Made by a program: the position numbers and the translations under genes
In this document: positions 59,701 to 64,000 of the stretch, piece by piece
How the letters are laid out: each line of letters begins with the position of its first letter
Position numbering within the stretch: position 1 is the first letter of the stretch
NCBI GenBank assembly: GCA_018806985.1
Contig: JADANN010000174.1
Location: 3,438,501 to 3,502,500, forward strand
Length of the DNA stretch: 64,000 nt
Source: Angiostrongylus vasorum
Taxonomy: Eukaryota; Nematoda; Chromadorea; Rhabditida; Metastrongylidae
Reading direction: 5' to 3'
The notes under the pieces: generated by a model
What the model saw: only the letters and a program-made list of their open reading frames with translations
What the model was told of the DNA's origin: nothing
The model's database searches: none

Positions 59701-60707
59701 ACACCAGTAAACGAAGAGCATGAAGTGCAGTGGCTAGAGGTGTACTACAACACACACCGAACCTGTTCCTGGTTCTATCACGCCTCCTACGCTCAGTAAC
59801 CCTTCCGTCTCTTCGTAGTCGAGAAGTTGGTATCATGTTTGTCAGACTTGGGAGTAAGGCAGTACGGGCTTGATACATTAATAGGCCACCGTAGTTCGCT
59901 ATATAGTCAGGATATTCATTCAATTGCCACTAACGATGTTTGTTGAAGACGAATACAAGGAACATCCCTCAGGGGCTTGATCAAGGTGGTCTTTATCCCT
60001 TTAAGGCAAGGGGTACATTCGTTGTTGCCCTGCTATTCTACTCAGTTGGCTCCGCTCGTTCATGTACTGCCAAGAGCATTATATCTTTAATATGATGCTC
60101 GCTATTAACTCAGTCTCTGCGGGAATATAACTGCGGATATCAATGCGGGTTTCGTCGTGGGATAAACTAACTCTTAGCTGGGCTTCTGAGTGGAAATATC
60201 GATATTCTTAGCTTTCGTGCCCTTGCTTGGAAGATTACCCCGGCTATGCATTGCTGTAGTACAACCAAAAATACACGACTGCCACGACGTGTCTGCAAAG
60301 TATTTAAGAATCTACACCTATTTCTAAAGTTTTTTTTATTAAAATTAAAAGCTCCCTTAGTCGCCTTGCCTCAAAGTACGTGGGAGGGTGTCGAACGAAT
60401 GGAGTGTTGGAATCCACTCGAAGCAAGGTGTATCATGCCCCCGGCTGCCCCATTCAAACTGACAATTAGATCTTCGTAATGGAATGCAACTGCAAAAAAA
60501 TTTGCCTTGAAAGGCAATAGTTCGTCGAATTCGCTAGTTTTAGAATGTTTTGATTCACTTTCTTCTACCTTTGTTTTTTTGCACTTATCTAATTTGAATT
60601 CAGGAGCGTTTTCATGCCTTCGAGCCGTATTTCGGCTAAAGAGAGACGTCGGTTTTCACATCGCTCAGACCTACATACCGACTTCACTTGCCCTGATGTT
60701 CTCTTGG
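31181..60707 (+). CDS. Cys-loop ligand-gated (probably anion) channel with possible giant N-terminal extension; partial
   Basis: One-gene model. Exons: 31181-31323, 33000-33139, 33190-33277, 34124-34247, 34317-34451, 39356-39618, 42090-42212, one exon not found, 45117-45312, 45988-46177, 46274-46400, 46920-47032, 47431-47515, 47648-47726, 47791-47929, 49732-49810, 51877-51955, 52189-52409, 57807-57889, 58123-58263, 60604-60707. M2-M4 lie beyond, outside the readable exons. Every junction fits in phase except 42212 to 45117, which needs a missing exon, and exon 39356-39618 carries an in-frame TGA. Family: pentameric Cys-loop receptors, which gate ions at synapses. The two-disulfide layout and M1 resemble glycine receptor, GluCl and pHCl subunits, so an anion pore is likely; the ligand is unknown. 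Two-gene alternative: a secreted protein ends at 39532 and the channel begins near 42-45 kb. The channel call is firm; the joining is not. Confidence 0.5.
31600..31632. repeat. (TA)n microsatellite
   Basis: Short TA run in the first intron of the 31.18-kb gene. Confidence 0.8.
32251..32528 (-). repeat. SINE-A copy
   Basis: Minus-strand copy close to consensus, in the first intron of the 31.18-kb gene. Confidence 0.75.
33493..33770 (+). repeat. SINE-A copy in the left arm of an inverted duplication
   Basis: Close-to-consensus copy in the intron after exon 33190-33277. It is duplicated, with its flank, at 39.66-40.19 kb in reverse. Confidence 0.75.
33960..34085 (-). repeat. SINE-B copy just upstream of exon 34124-34247
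   Basis: Minus strand, from ATATTTGCAAAACTCCAG to TTTCTCTCAGCTAG, ending 38 bases before the exon. The branch point region of that exon therefore follows SINE sequence directly. Confidence 0.7.
35241..38650 (+). mobile_element. RTE-clade LINE, copy B (near full length, frameshifted), inside a host intron
   Basis: A 3.4-kb element with the shared leader at 35241. The apurinic-like endonuclease starts near 35823 ([32 protein letters not shown]). The linker is at 36444-36827 ([20 protein letters not shown]) and the RT at 37271-37669 and onward, with [17 protein letters not shown] and the FADD box near 37818. The C-terminal part ends at 38650 with the TGATACAGGTGAT repeat. Frameshifts, stops and a small deletion near 36130 make it non-coding. 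It lies in the 4.9-kb intron between exons 34317-34451 and 39356, in the same direction as the host gene. Confidence 0.88.
39655..39925 (-). repeat. SINE-A copy in the right arm of an inverted duplication
   Basis: Reverse-complement partner of the copy at 33.49 kb, with the same flanking sequence on its head side. Confidence 0.75.
40278..40402 (+). repeat. 52-bp direct repeat
   Basis: 40278-40329 and 40351-40402 are identical (start CCAGAAGAGGTCATGGATGC, end CTCAAGAATACTT), 21 bases apart. The frame [16 protein letters not shown] is open in both. No family was recognised. Confidence 0.8.
40500..40870 (+). repeat. Solo Penelope-like end with well-formed hammerhead-like motif
   Basis: Matches 25.3-25.6 kb and the reverse of 43.96-44.24 kb. 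The motif at 40789-40826 has a perfect 5-bp outer stem (CGGCT/AGCCG), CTGAGGA and GAAA. Confidence 0.6.
41500..42000 (+). repeat. Two Penelope-like terminal fragments in tandem
   Basis: Two hammerhead-like motifs about 390 bases apart, at 41513-41549 (GGCTCTGAAGA, with TAAA instead of GAAA) and 41904-41944 (CCCTGAAAA with GAAACGTCAGC). Both are followed by the ACAACC or AACTCGTGTTTGCTCAT tail seen in other copies. Confidence 0.55.
42090..42212 (+). CDS. Candidate internal exon
   Basis: A 123-base open exon lies between the acceptor GCTTTCAG and the donor GTTAGT. Entered with one base, it accepts exactly the phase left by 39356-39618 (TG|G). It encodes a charged helical segment (for example [14 protein letters not shown]). 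It leaves phase 2, which does not fit 45117 directly, so an unseen exon or a different structure must lie between. No family is recognised. Confidence 0.4.
42390..43095 (-). mobile_element. RTE-clade LINE, copy C (3'-terminal fragment, diverged)
   Basis: Minus-strand fragment matching the RT C-terminal half of copies A and B: the [21 protein letters not shown] segment at 42420-42635, the region matching the ending of RT, and the site where FADD would lie near 43060. It is 5'-truncated and more diverged than A and B, so it is an older insertion or a different subfamily. It lies between candidate exon 42090-42212 and exon 45117. Confidence 0.7.
43140..43405 (+). mobile_element. Penelope-like GIY-YIG region fragment
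   Basis: Plus-strand relic matching the GIY-YIG region at 28.1-28.4 kb: the CK-GEDEYVG-like start, then [20 protein letters not shown] and the RDILDAF stretch (28.1-28.4 kb has VTVRILSQES and EAFW). Frames are broken. It stands next to a repeat-D copy. Confidence 0.55.
43420..43812 (+). repeat. Unclassified repeat D, copy 2 (longest)
   Basis: Same core as copy 1 plus about 100 bases more at the left (ACTTGAACGGCCCGTCCTCA to GAAATCCCGAGGTCAGCC). Confidence 0.6.
43960..44245 (-). repeat. Solo Penelope-like end, minus strand
   Basis: Reverse complement matches 40.66-40.86 kb and 25.3-25.5 kb, including the CTCGGGTCATC lead-in and ATCGAAATTTTAGCCG end of the hammerhead-like motif. The core CTGA is eroded. 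Confidence 0.5.
44455..44580 (+). repeat. Degenerate solo Penelope-like end
   Basis: GGATCTGAAGAGGGAAACC, then CAGCTATTGTC and the tail AACCTCATGTCTGCTCATC resemble other copies. The core is degraded. Confidence 0.45.
45117..47929 (+). CDS. Acidic extracellular extension of the channel (seven exons)
   Basis: Exons 45117-45312, 45988-46177, 46274-46400, 46920-47032, 47431-47515, 47648-47726 and 47791-47929 all join in phase to one another and to the ligand-binding exon at 49732. They encode about 310 residues rich in Glu, Asp, Ser and Thr ([20 protein letters not shown] is typical), with N-glycosylation sequons (NFT, NES, NIS, NLT, NDT, NGS). The sequence RGKR followed by Ser in exon 46274-46400 fits the furin consensus R-X-K/R-R. 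Known Cys-loop subunits usually have only a few tens of residues before the first conserved strand, so this block is unusual. No conserved domain is recognised. A SINE-A copy at 47.13-47.39 kb sits in one intron. Confidence 0.65.
47132..47392 (+). repeat. SINE-A copy
   Basis: Head GCATGTAACGCAGTGATTAG; the body has a small deletion before GGGCCACCGCG. In channel intron 47033-47430. Confidence 0.7.
47930..48559 (+). other. Channel intron sequence, nothing recognised
   Basis: Left part of the intron that carries Penelope-like element 2. No frame or repeat match was noticed. Confidence 0.5.
48560..49650 (+). mobile_element. Penelope-like element 2, internally deleted, with inverted ends
   Basis: Left end 48560-48790 and right end 49360-49650 are inverted copies. 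Between them an RT fragment on the + strand reads [20 protein letters not shown] and then [10 protein letters not shown] with stops, followed by the segment just after RT ([10 protein letters not shown]). No GIY-YIG part remains. It lies in the channel intron 47930-49731. Confidence 0.75.
49732..58263 (+). CDS. Channel ligand-binding domain (five exons)
   Basis: Exons 49732-49810, 51877-51955 (or 51860 with another acceptor), 52189-52409, 57807-57889 and 58123-58263 form the extracellular domain. In order: [17 protein letters not shown], the usual start (IL..LL..YDP); [32 protein letters not shown] with loop D/A residues; [35 protein letters not shown]; then a 13-residue Cys-loop, [15 protein letters not shown], holding the diagnostic YPxDxQxC; then [12 protein letters not shown] and [14 protein letters not shown]. 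The last Cys starts a second disulfide, completed in the next exon with glycine-receptor spacing. An extra Cys inside the Cys-loop and His after Pro are uncommon. The large intron 52410-57806 holds SINE-A, SINE-B and a broken RTE-2 element. Family membership is seen directly; subtype and ligand cannot be told. Confidence 0.88.
50070..50330 (+). repeat. SINE-A copy
   Basis: Head TGTGGCGCAATGGTCGGAGG; tail CAACACCGAGAGCTT. In channel intron 49811-51876. Confidence 0.75.
51628..51752 (-). repeat. SINE-B copy
   Basis: GCTGAGATATTGGCAAAACTC to CGTTTCTCTCAGCTAT, minus strand. In the channel intron before 51877. Confidence 0.65.
52563..52690 (+). repeat. SINE-B copy, plus strand
   Basis: GGCTGAGAGAATAGC, GTGTTGGATAACACGC, CGCGGGTTCAACACC (B-box-like) and GTATCTCAGCATG. 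Adjacent to a SINE-A copy. Confidence 0.5.
52722..52982 (+). repeat. SINE-A copy
   Basis: Head CGTGTGGCGCAGTGGTTGG, short deletion after it, and full body and tail. In channel intron 52410-57806. Confidence 0.75.
53162..53442 (+). CDS. Unidentified ORF inside a channel intron
   Basis: From an acceptor-like GATCAG at 53161 a frame of 93 residues runs to TGA at 53440-53442. It is charged ([15 protein letters not shown]) and ends [19 protein letters not shown]. Its phase does not fit the preceding channel exon, which ends in phase 2, so it is not a simple alternative channel exon. It lies between a SINE-A copy and AT microsatellites. It may be a retrocopy or part of a mobile element; no function is proposed. 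Confidence 0.3.
53580..53742. repeat. Compound (TA)n microsatellite with regular TATTCT interruptions
   Basis: Four TA runs are separated by repeats of ATTCTCATATTCT and a TATATAGATAT block. This suggests higher-order duplication of a TA tract with its flank. Confidence 0.85.
55285..55640 (-). repeat. SINE-B copies with long tail, nested in RTE-2
   Basis: Minus-strand copy with head near 55480 and TTTTATTTACTGC...ACGGCAGG tail at 55300-55330. A second tail starts near 55600. It interrupts the RTE-2 element. Confidence 0.6.
55815..56205 (-). repeat. Unclassified repeat D, copy 3
   Basis: Reverse orientation of copy 2 over its full length, from CAGTTTACCGCC to GACGGGCTGTTCAAGTATC. Nested in RTE-2. 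Confidence 0.6.
57225..57550 (+). repeat. Unclassified repeat D, copy 4
   Basis: Core with GATACCAGGACGATGGAG and AAGACGGTAAACCTTC. It abuts the start of the RTE-2 relic and lies about 255 bases before the Cys-loop exon. Confidence 0.55.
57605..57720 (-). repeat. SINE-B copy, short
   Basis: GGGCAGGTGTTTGCGGCGGG and GATCGAACCTCG to GCTTTTCTCTCAGG. It lies 87 bases upstream of Cys-loop exon 57807. Confidence 0.6.
58370..58580 (+). repeat. Palindromic Penelope-like solo repeat
   Basis: ATTGAGCTGACATGAG at 58376 and CTCATGTCAGCTCAAT at 58557 are exact inverted copies, and both are flanked by ATATTTAT-rich sequence. Between them lies GATTCGACTCGGTACGACGA, as in the 40.7- and 44.1-kb copies. It lies in the intron after channel exon 58123-58263. 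Confidence 0.5.
58668..58945 (+). repeat. SINE-A copy
   Basis: Head GCGCGTAGCGCAACGGAGAG, body GGTCGGGAAGTTGGTACC. In channel intron 58264-60603. Confidence 0.7.
59031..59090 (+). repeat. 30-bp tandem repeat, two units
   Basis: TAGTGCGTGAAACATGAACC plus ten bases, repeated head to tail with one mismatch. Confidence 0.85.
59715..60005 (+). repeat. SINE-A copy, strongly diverged
   Basis: Head AGTGCAGTGGCTAGAGGTG; body GAGAAGTTGGTATCATG and AGGCCACCGTAG; tail CATCCCTCAGGGGCTTGATC. An old insertion. Confidence 0.55.
60604..60707 (+). CDS. Channel pre-M1 and M1 membrane-segment exon
   Basis: The acceptor AATTCAG at 60603 and donor GTACGT at 60708 frame 104 bases that accept phase 1 from 58263. 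It encodes [18 protein letters not shown], then the hydrophobic M1 ([18 protein letters not shown]). The first Cys here and the one before it are spaced as C-x10-C, as in glycine receptor and GluCl subunits (second, loop-C disulfide); GABA-A subunits lack this pair. The Q-x-Y-x-P-x-x-L and SW pattern is standard for anion-type Cys-loop channels. The next exon, with M2 and the selectivity filter, was not found in the remaining 3.3 kb, so it probably lies past the window. Confidence 0.9.
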
Positions 60708-60787
60708 GTACGTATCATTGTATGTACACAGAAATTCCTCTAAATGCACAAATTAACAGGAATGGCCAACAGGTGGTGCTTGTCCTT

Positions 60788-60925
60788 AACTGTAAGCGTA
60801 TAACTCAATGGTTAAAGGTATTCTCCTTCTGATCCCAAGCACCTCGTCAAGCAATCCTTCCGGGGACGGCCAACTAGCATCAAACTTGTCTGGGAGTATA
60901 AAACCACTTGATCGACTTCAAAATC
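60788..60925 (+). repeat. SINE-A fragment just after the M1 exon
   Basis: TGTAAGCGTATAACTCAATG head relic and CAAACTTGTCTGGGAGTATA body; 3' part missing. Confidence 0.45.
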
Positions 60926-61489
60926 CCAAACGTAGAGCGCAAATGTGTGTTCATACATCCATACGATTCTTAACACATAATGGACGCGCTGCAGATCATC
61001 TGGTTTTTGTGACAATGAGAACTATTTTCTCACTAAGTACAAGGCTTTAGGGTTTATGAACATGAAAGAATTCTAGAACAGACTTTACTCAATCGACCTG
61101 CGACTACTGATGATATGTGCACGTTGCTAATTACTATGCGTTACTATGCTCTACTGTGTGAAAAAAAATTGCTGTCAACTCTTGGAAGTATCTTTGAACC
61201 CTATGATGAGTCTATTCCGGTGTTTTTCATATGGTCCAATTCGATGCAGTGACCGTAGTGATTAAAATGAAATGGCACTTAATTGCCAGTCAAATTACTA
61301 GTCAATGACCCCCCCTCTCGAAAAAAGGTTCTTCGTTAATCATTAAGAGGATAGTGTGGGTTTTCCGCACTTATGAGTCCTATTTTGATCTGCTTTCGAT
61401 TAGCTATCGAGTGAATATACACAGCTTGGCAAAAAATTGGAACCCACTGAACCTAAAATGGACACCATTGTGTCACGCAGGGAAATGTG

Positions 61490-61550
61490 GGTTAATGAAG
61501 TCCGATGCATGACGCATTCCTACGGGAGATAAATCACTCTTTCAACTTTG
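61490..61550 (+). repeat. SINE-A 3' fragment
   Basis: AATGAAGTCCGATGCATGACG matches the last third of the family; the rest is absent. Confidence 0.4.
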
Positions 61551-61959
61551 AAAGAGCACAGCTGTGCTCATAGCATACTTATCTTTGGAATGTAAGGTTT
61601 CTTGCCAACAAGAAAGAAGTTCTCGTTGTCACAAAATTAAAATCTTACTTTCTGTTCCCGTAGAACCTAATTTTGATGTCCTTAGTTTCAGGCAAAGTTT
61701 GGCTTGAAAATAACACTTTAGAAAAGGTTCAGGTATGCCTAAGTAATAGTGGGTCTTATAAGTCTGTCAAATGACCAAATACTAAACTGCCTTAGCAGTC
61801 CAAAAATGTTGGGAGTTGCTGATAGACCAGTTTCCTCCATGGTGTTTTAAGACATAAAAACGAATTTTTGACCAATGAATGTTTTTTCTTTTCATCTCGA
61901 ATTACTATGTTGGATCATGGTTATCTTATGAAGTGGGTCTACGTAAGAACTACTGACAT

Positions 61960-62245
61960 ATAATGTTTAACTTTTTATCTACTACCTTGTTTTTTTCTCT
62001 TATGGCAGGATATTATGTGAAATACAACCACAAGGATGCTGAGACGTGAGCAAAACTCAGAAACACAGGTGGACTTTGAACCCGCTATTACCCTGTACGG
62101 AGCTCACACACTGTCCACCATACCAGCCAGAGCCCGTGTTTTGCCTTTCTCTCGGACATGTTTTAACTCTGCCGGTGTTGTGAGCAATCACCGGTGAACG
62201 TGAATAATTTGGTGAGCACAAATTGGCATATCGGGATAAAGTTGT
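61960..62245 (-). repeat. SINE-B copy with long tail
   Basis: Matches 55.29-55.56 kb, including CTTTTTATCTACTAC, ATGGCAGGATATTATGTG and CCTTTCTCTCGGAC. Confidence 0.6.
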
Positions 62246-62274
62246 GGAATGAATTGCCAAATGCTATCAGCAGT

Positions 62275-62392
62275 CTGCGGGTGGTTCATTGGTAGTGATA
62301 ACGATCATCATGAGAACAGTGCTGGTTTTATCCCGCCTCAGACCCACCAAGCCTCTCACCCTTGCGTGGTCAGCGAAATGGTACCATAGTTC
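62275..62392 (+). repeat. SINE-A head fragment
   Basis: GGTTCATTGGTAGTGATAACG head relic and ACCCACCAAGCCTCTCACC body start; 3' part missing. Confidence 0.4.
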
Positions 62393-62835
62393 AAAAAGAC
62401 CAACTTTATATAAATCTTGGCAGAATTAATCGATATTTTTTACTTATATGTTCTTATGAACAAATAATCCAAAAAGTTTCCGAAGAACTTACTAGATGTT
62501 GTGAGCGCTACCTCTAAGAAATTAGTAGAAGATTGTGGTAATAAAACTTGATAGTTGTTTCTAAATAAAACCAATGTGGAATTACTTTGATGAACACGTA
62601 CTACATGAACACCAAGTAGAACTGAATAAGTCTCCTCAATGATTTGACATTTCATTAGGAAAACCTGTCCGTAAGTGTCGAATGTCTGTGCTCAAACACA
62701 GGCCTTCCTGCGCTCTCTTCAACGGCAGCAATATCTGTAGCCTCTGAAGAGATACCCCCTTCACCAGTAGTAATTTCTGGCCGCGAAATAAACTCGTCCG
62801 AGAGAAGATTTTTTCGCATGCTATTAAGTCTAGCC

Positions 62836-64000
62836 ACGGATCTGCCTCATATGAGGGGATCTCGAGCCGGTTAGTCGCGAGGCTACGTGGCGCGTCCCCA
62901 GGTGGCGGATAGGGGGGTCAATCGCGGAACAAAAGCGACCTTTGCTTCCCTGAGACGCAGGTGGATCCAGGGGATGGACTCCTTGTTTCTGCTGCGCCGA
63001 TTTGGCACATACTTTCTGCATTTACGGAGCGTATTCATGCACGCGTATGTGGGTGCGTTCTAGTTTATGCAGATTGTATTCCACCAGTCAATTCGGCCAA
63101 AAGCCTGCAATCAAGTGACACGGAAGTATATGGGAGGCGGTTATGAGTCGCCTCCAACAAATAAAGCTCGATGTCCACTCTGGGACAGCCTGGCAAGCTA
63201 CCCGTGAGTATACCCAGCCCCCACATTCAGAGCCCAGCAAGCTATATGTGGGTATCAAAAATGCTAAACACAGTAAAAAAAAACGGGCCTCATTCCCCCT
63301 GACCCCGAAAGAGCCCCCAATTTCGCAGCATTGGGTAGGACGAGTACGGAGAGGCTGCTACATTCTCAGGCCAATGGAAGCTGCCTGGATCACGAATAAC
63401 TAAGGTGACGATCTGCACCTACAATGCACGTACACTTGCATCCGAGTCCTCGATAGAAGACTTGCTCATGCAAGCAAGAAGGATAAAGTACGAAGTCATC
63501 GGCCTGGCCGAGACGAGAAGACGCCAGCCTTTCAACGCCGTCTATGACACCGGAGAAGAACTGTTCCTCGGAACATGCGACAGTAGAGGAGTTGGCGGCG
63601 TCGGCGTTCTCGTCAACACGAGTTTGTCCATGAACATCGATCCATTCGAGCATGTTACAACCCGAATCGGACGTTAACGATTAAAAAGATGTGGATCAAT
63701 ACGGGTTTTGACAATCTTCGTCGATTACGCGCCGACACCAAATCATGACGAAGAAGTCGAAGCATTCTATATGGACTTGGAGAAGTTCTACAGAAAAGAC
63801 ACACATTCTTCAAGACGATCATTGGAGATTTCAACACCAAGATTGGACCAAGAAGAACGTCTGAAGAACGTCACATTGGGGCCCACAGATTAGAATGGAA
63901 CGAACAGGGTGAGCGGCTGTCTGAGTTTATCATGGCGACCAAGACAATCCATGGTAACTCACAATTCCAGAAGCCCCACCCTCAGCGCTGGACGTGGGAG
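62836..64000 (+). mobile_element. RTE-clade LINE, copy D, cut by the window edge
   Basis: It begins at 62836 with the same leader as copies A and B. The endonuclease frame starts near 63405 ([40 protein letters not shown]), breaks near 63676, then resumes ([19 protein letters not shown]), which copy B lacks through a small deletion. It runs past position 64000. Confidence 0.85.

Larger units (their letters stand above)
60926..62274 (+). other. Channel intron or flank
   Basis: Apart from a SINE-A scrap (61.49 kb) and the SINE-B copy (61.96 kb), no exon was recognised. A search for the M2 segment by eye gave nothing. Confidence 0.45.

Overview
Organism and setting. The window is eukaryotic: short coding exons joined by GT-AG introns with the nematode acceptor (TTTCAG), AT-rich non-coding DNA, and very many young and decayed retroelements. 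The families seen (RTE-clade LINEs, Penelope-like elements with a GIY-YIG domain, mariner relics, tRNA-headed SINEs) and the gene content suggest a clade V parasitic nematode, most likely a hookworm (Ancylostomatidae). The genus is an inference.

Genes. Two host genes, both on the + strand, could be rebuilt by hand from splice sites, reading phase and family resemblance. (1) A rapsyn homologue (rpy-1/RAPSN-like), about 11.0 to 24.94 kb: TPR exons, a C-terminal RING finger at 20.9-22.05 kb, and a further proline-rich tail in three more exons. Two small lesions break its frame: one extra G at 16.67 kb and a 5-bp tandem duplication near 19.09 kb. (2) A Cys-loop ligand-gated ion channel of the glycine-receptor/GluCl type, running off the right of the usable exons at 60.7 kb. 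Its ligand-binding domain and M1 lie at 49.7-60.7 kb. Upstream, in phase with it, is a long chain of acidic Ser/Thr-rich exons with a furin-like site, and further left a signal-peptide exon at 31.18 kb. Either the channel has an extremely long N-terminal extension, or a separate secreted-protein gene ends at an in-frame TGA at 39.53 kb. Rapsyn is the scaffold that clusters Cys-loop receptors at synapses, so the pairing is notable, though it may be chance.

Repeats. Between and inside the genes: four RTE copies (4.5-7.7 kb, 35.2-38.65 kb, 42.4-43.1 kb, 62.8-64 kb); a second RTE family, broken and nested (53.8-57.2 kb); two Penelope-like elements with inverted ends (26.78-28.78 kb and 48.56-49.65 kb) plus many solo ends that carry a hammerhead-ribozyme-like core; three SINE families; one unclassified repeat; a mariner relic; and microsatellites. 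Almost every large intron of the two genes is made of these.

Layout. 0-4.5 kb: no confident gene. 4.5-7.7 kb: RTE. 7.7-11 kb: SINE, RTE-2 scrap and a possible small two-exon gene. 11-25 kb: rapsyn. 25-31 kb: Penelope-like elements, mariner and SINE-C. 31-61 kb: secreted-protein/channel locus with nested repeats. 61-64 kb: channel intron or flank ending in a new RTE copy cut by the window edge. No rRNA, functional tRNA or CRISPR was seen.
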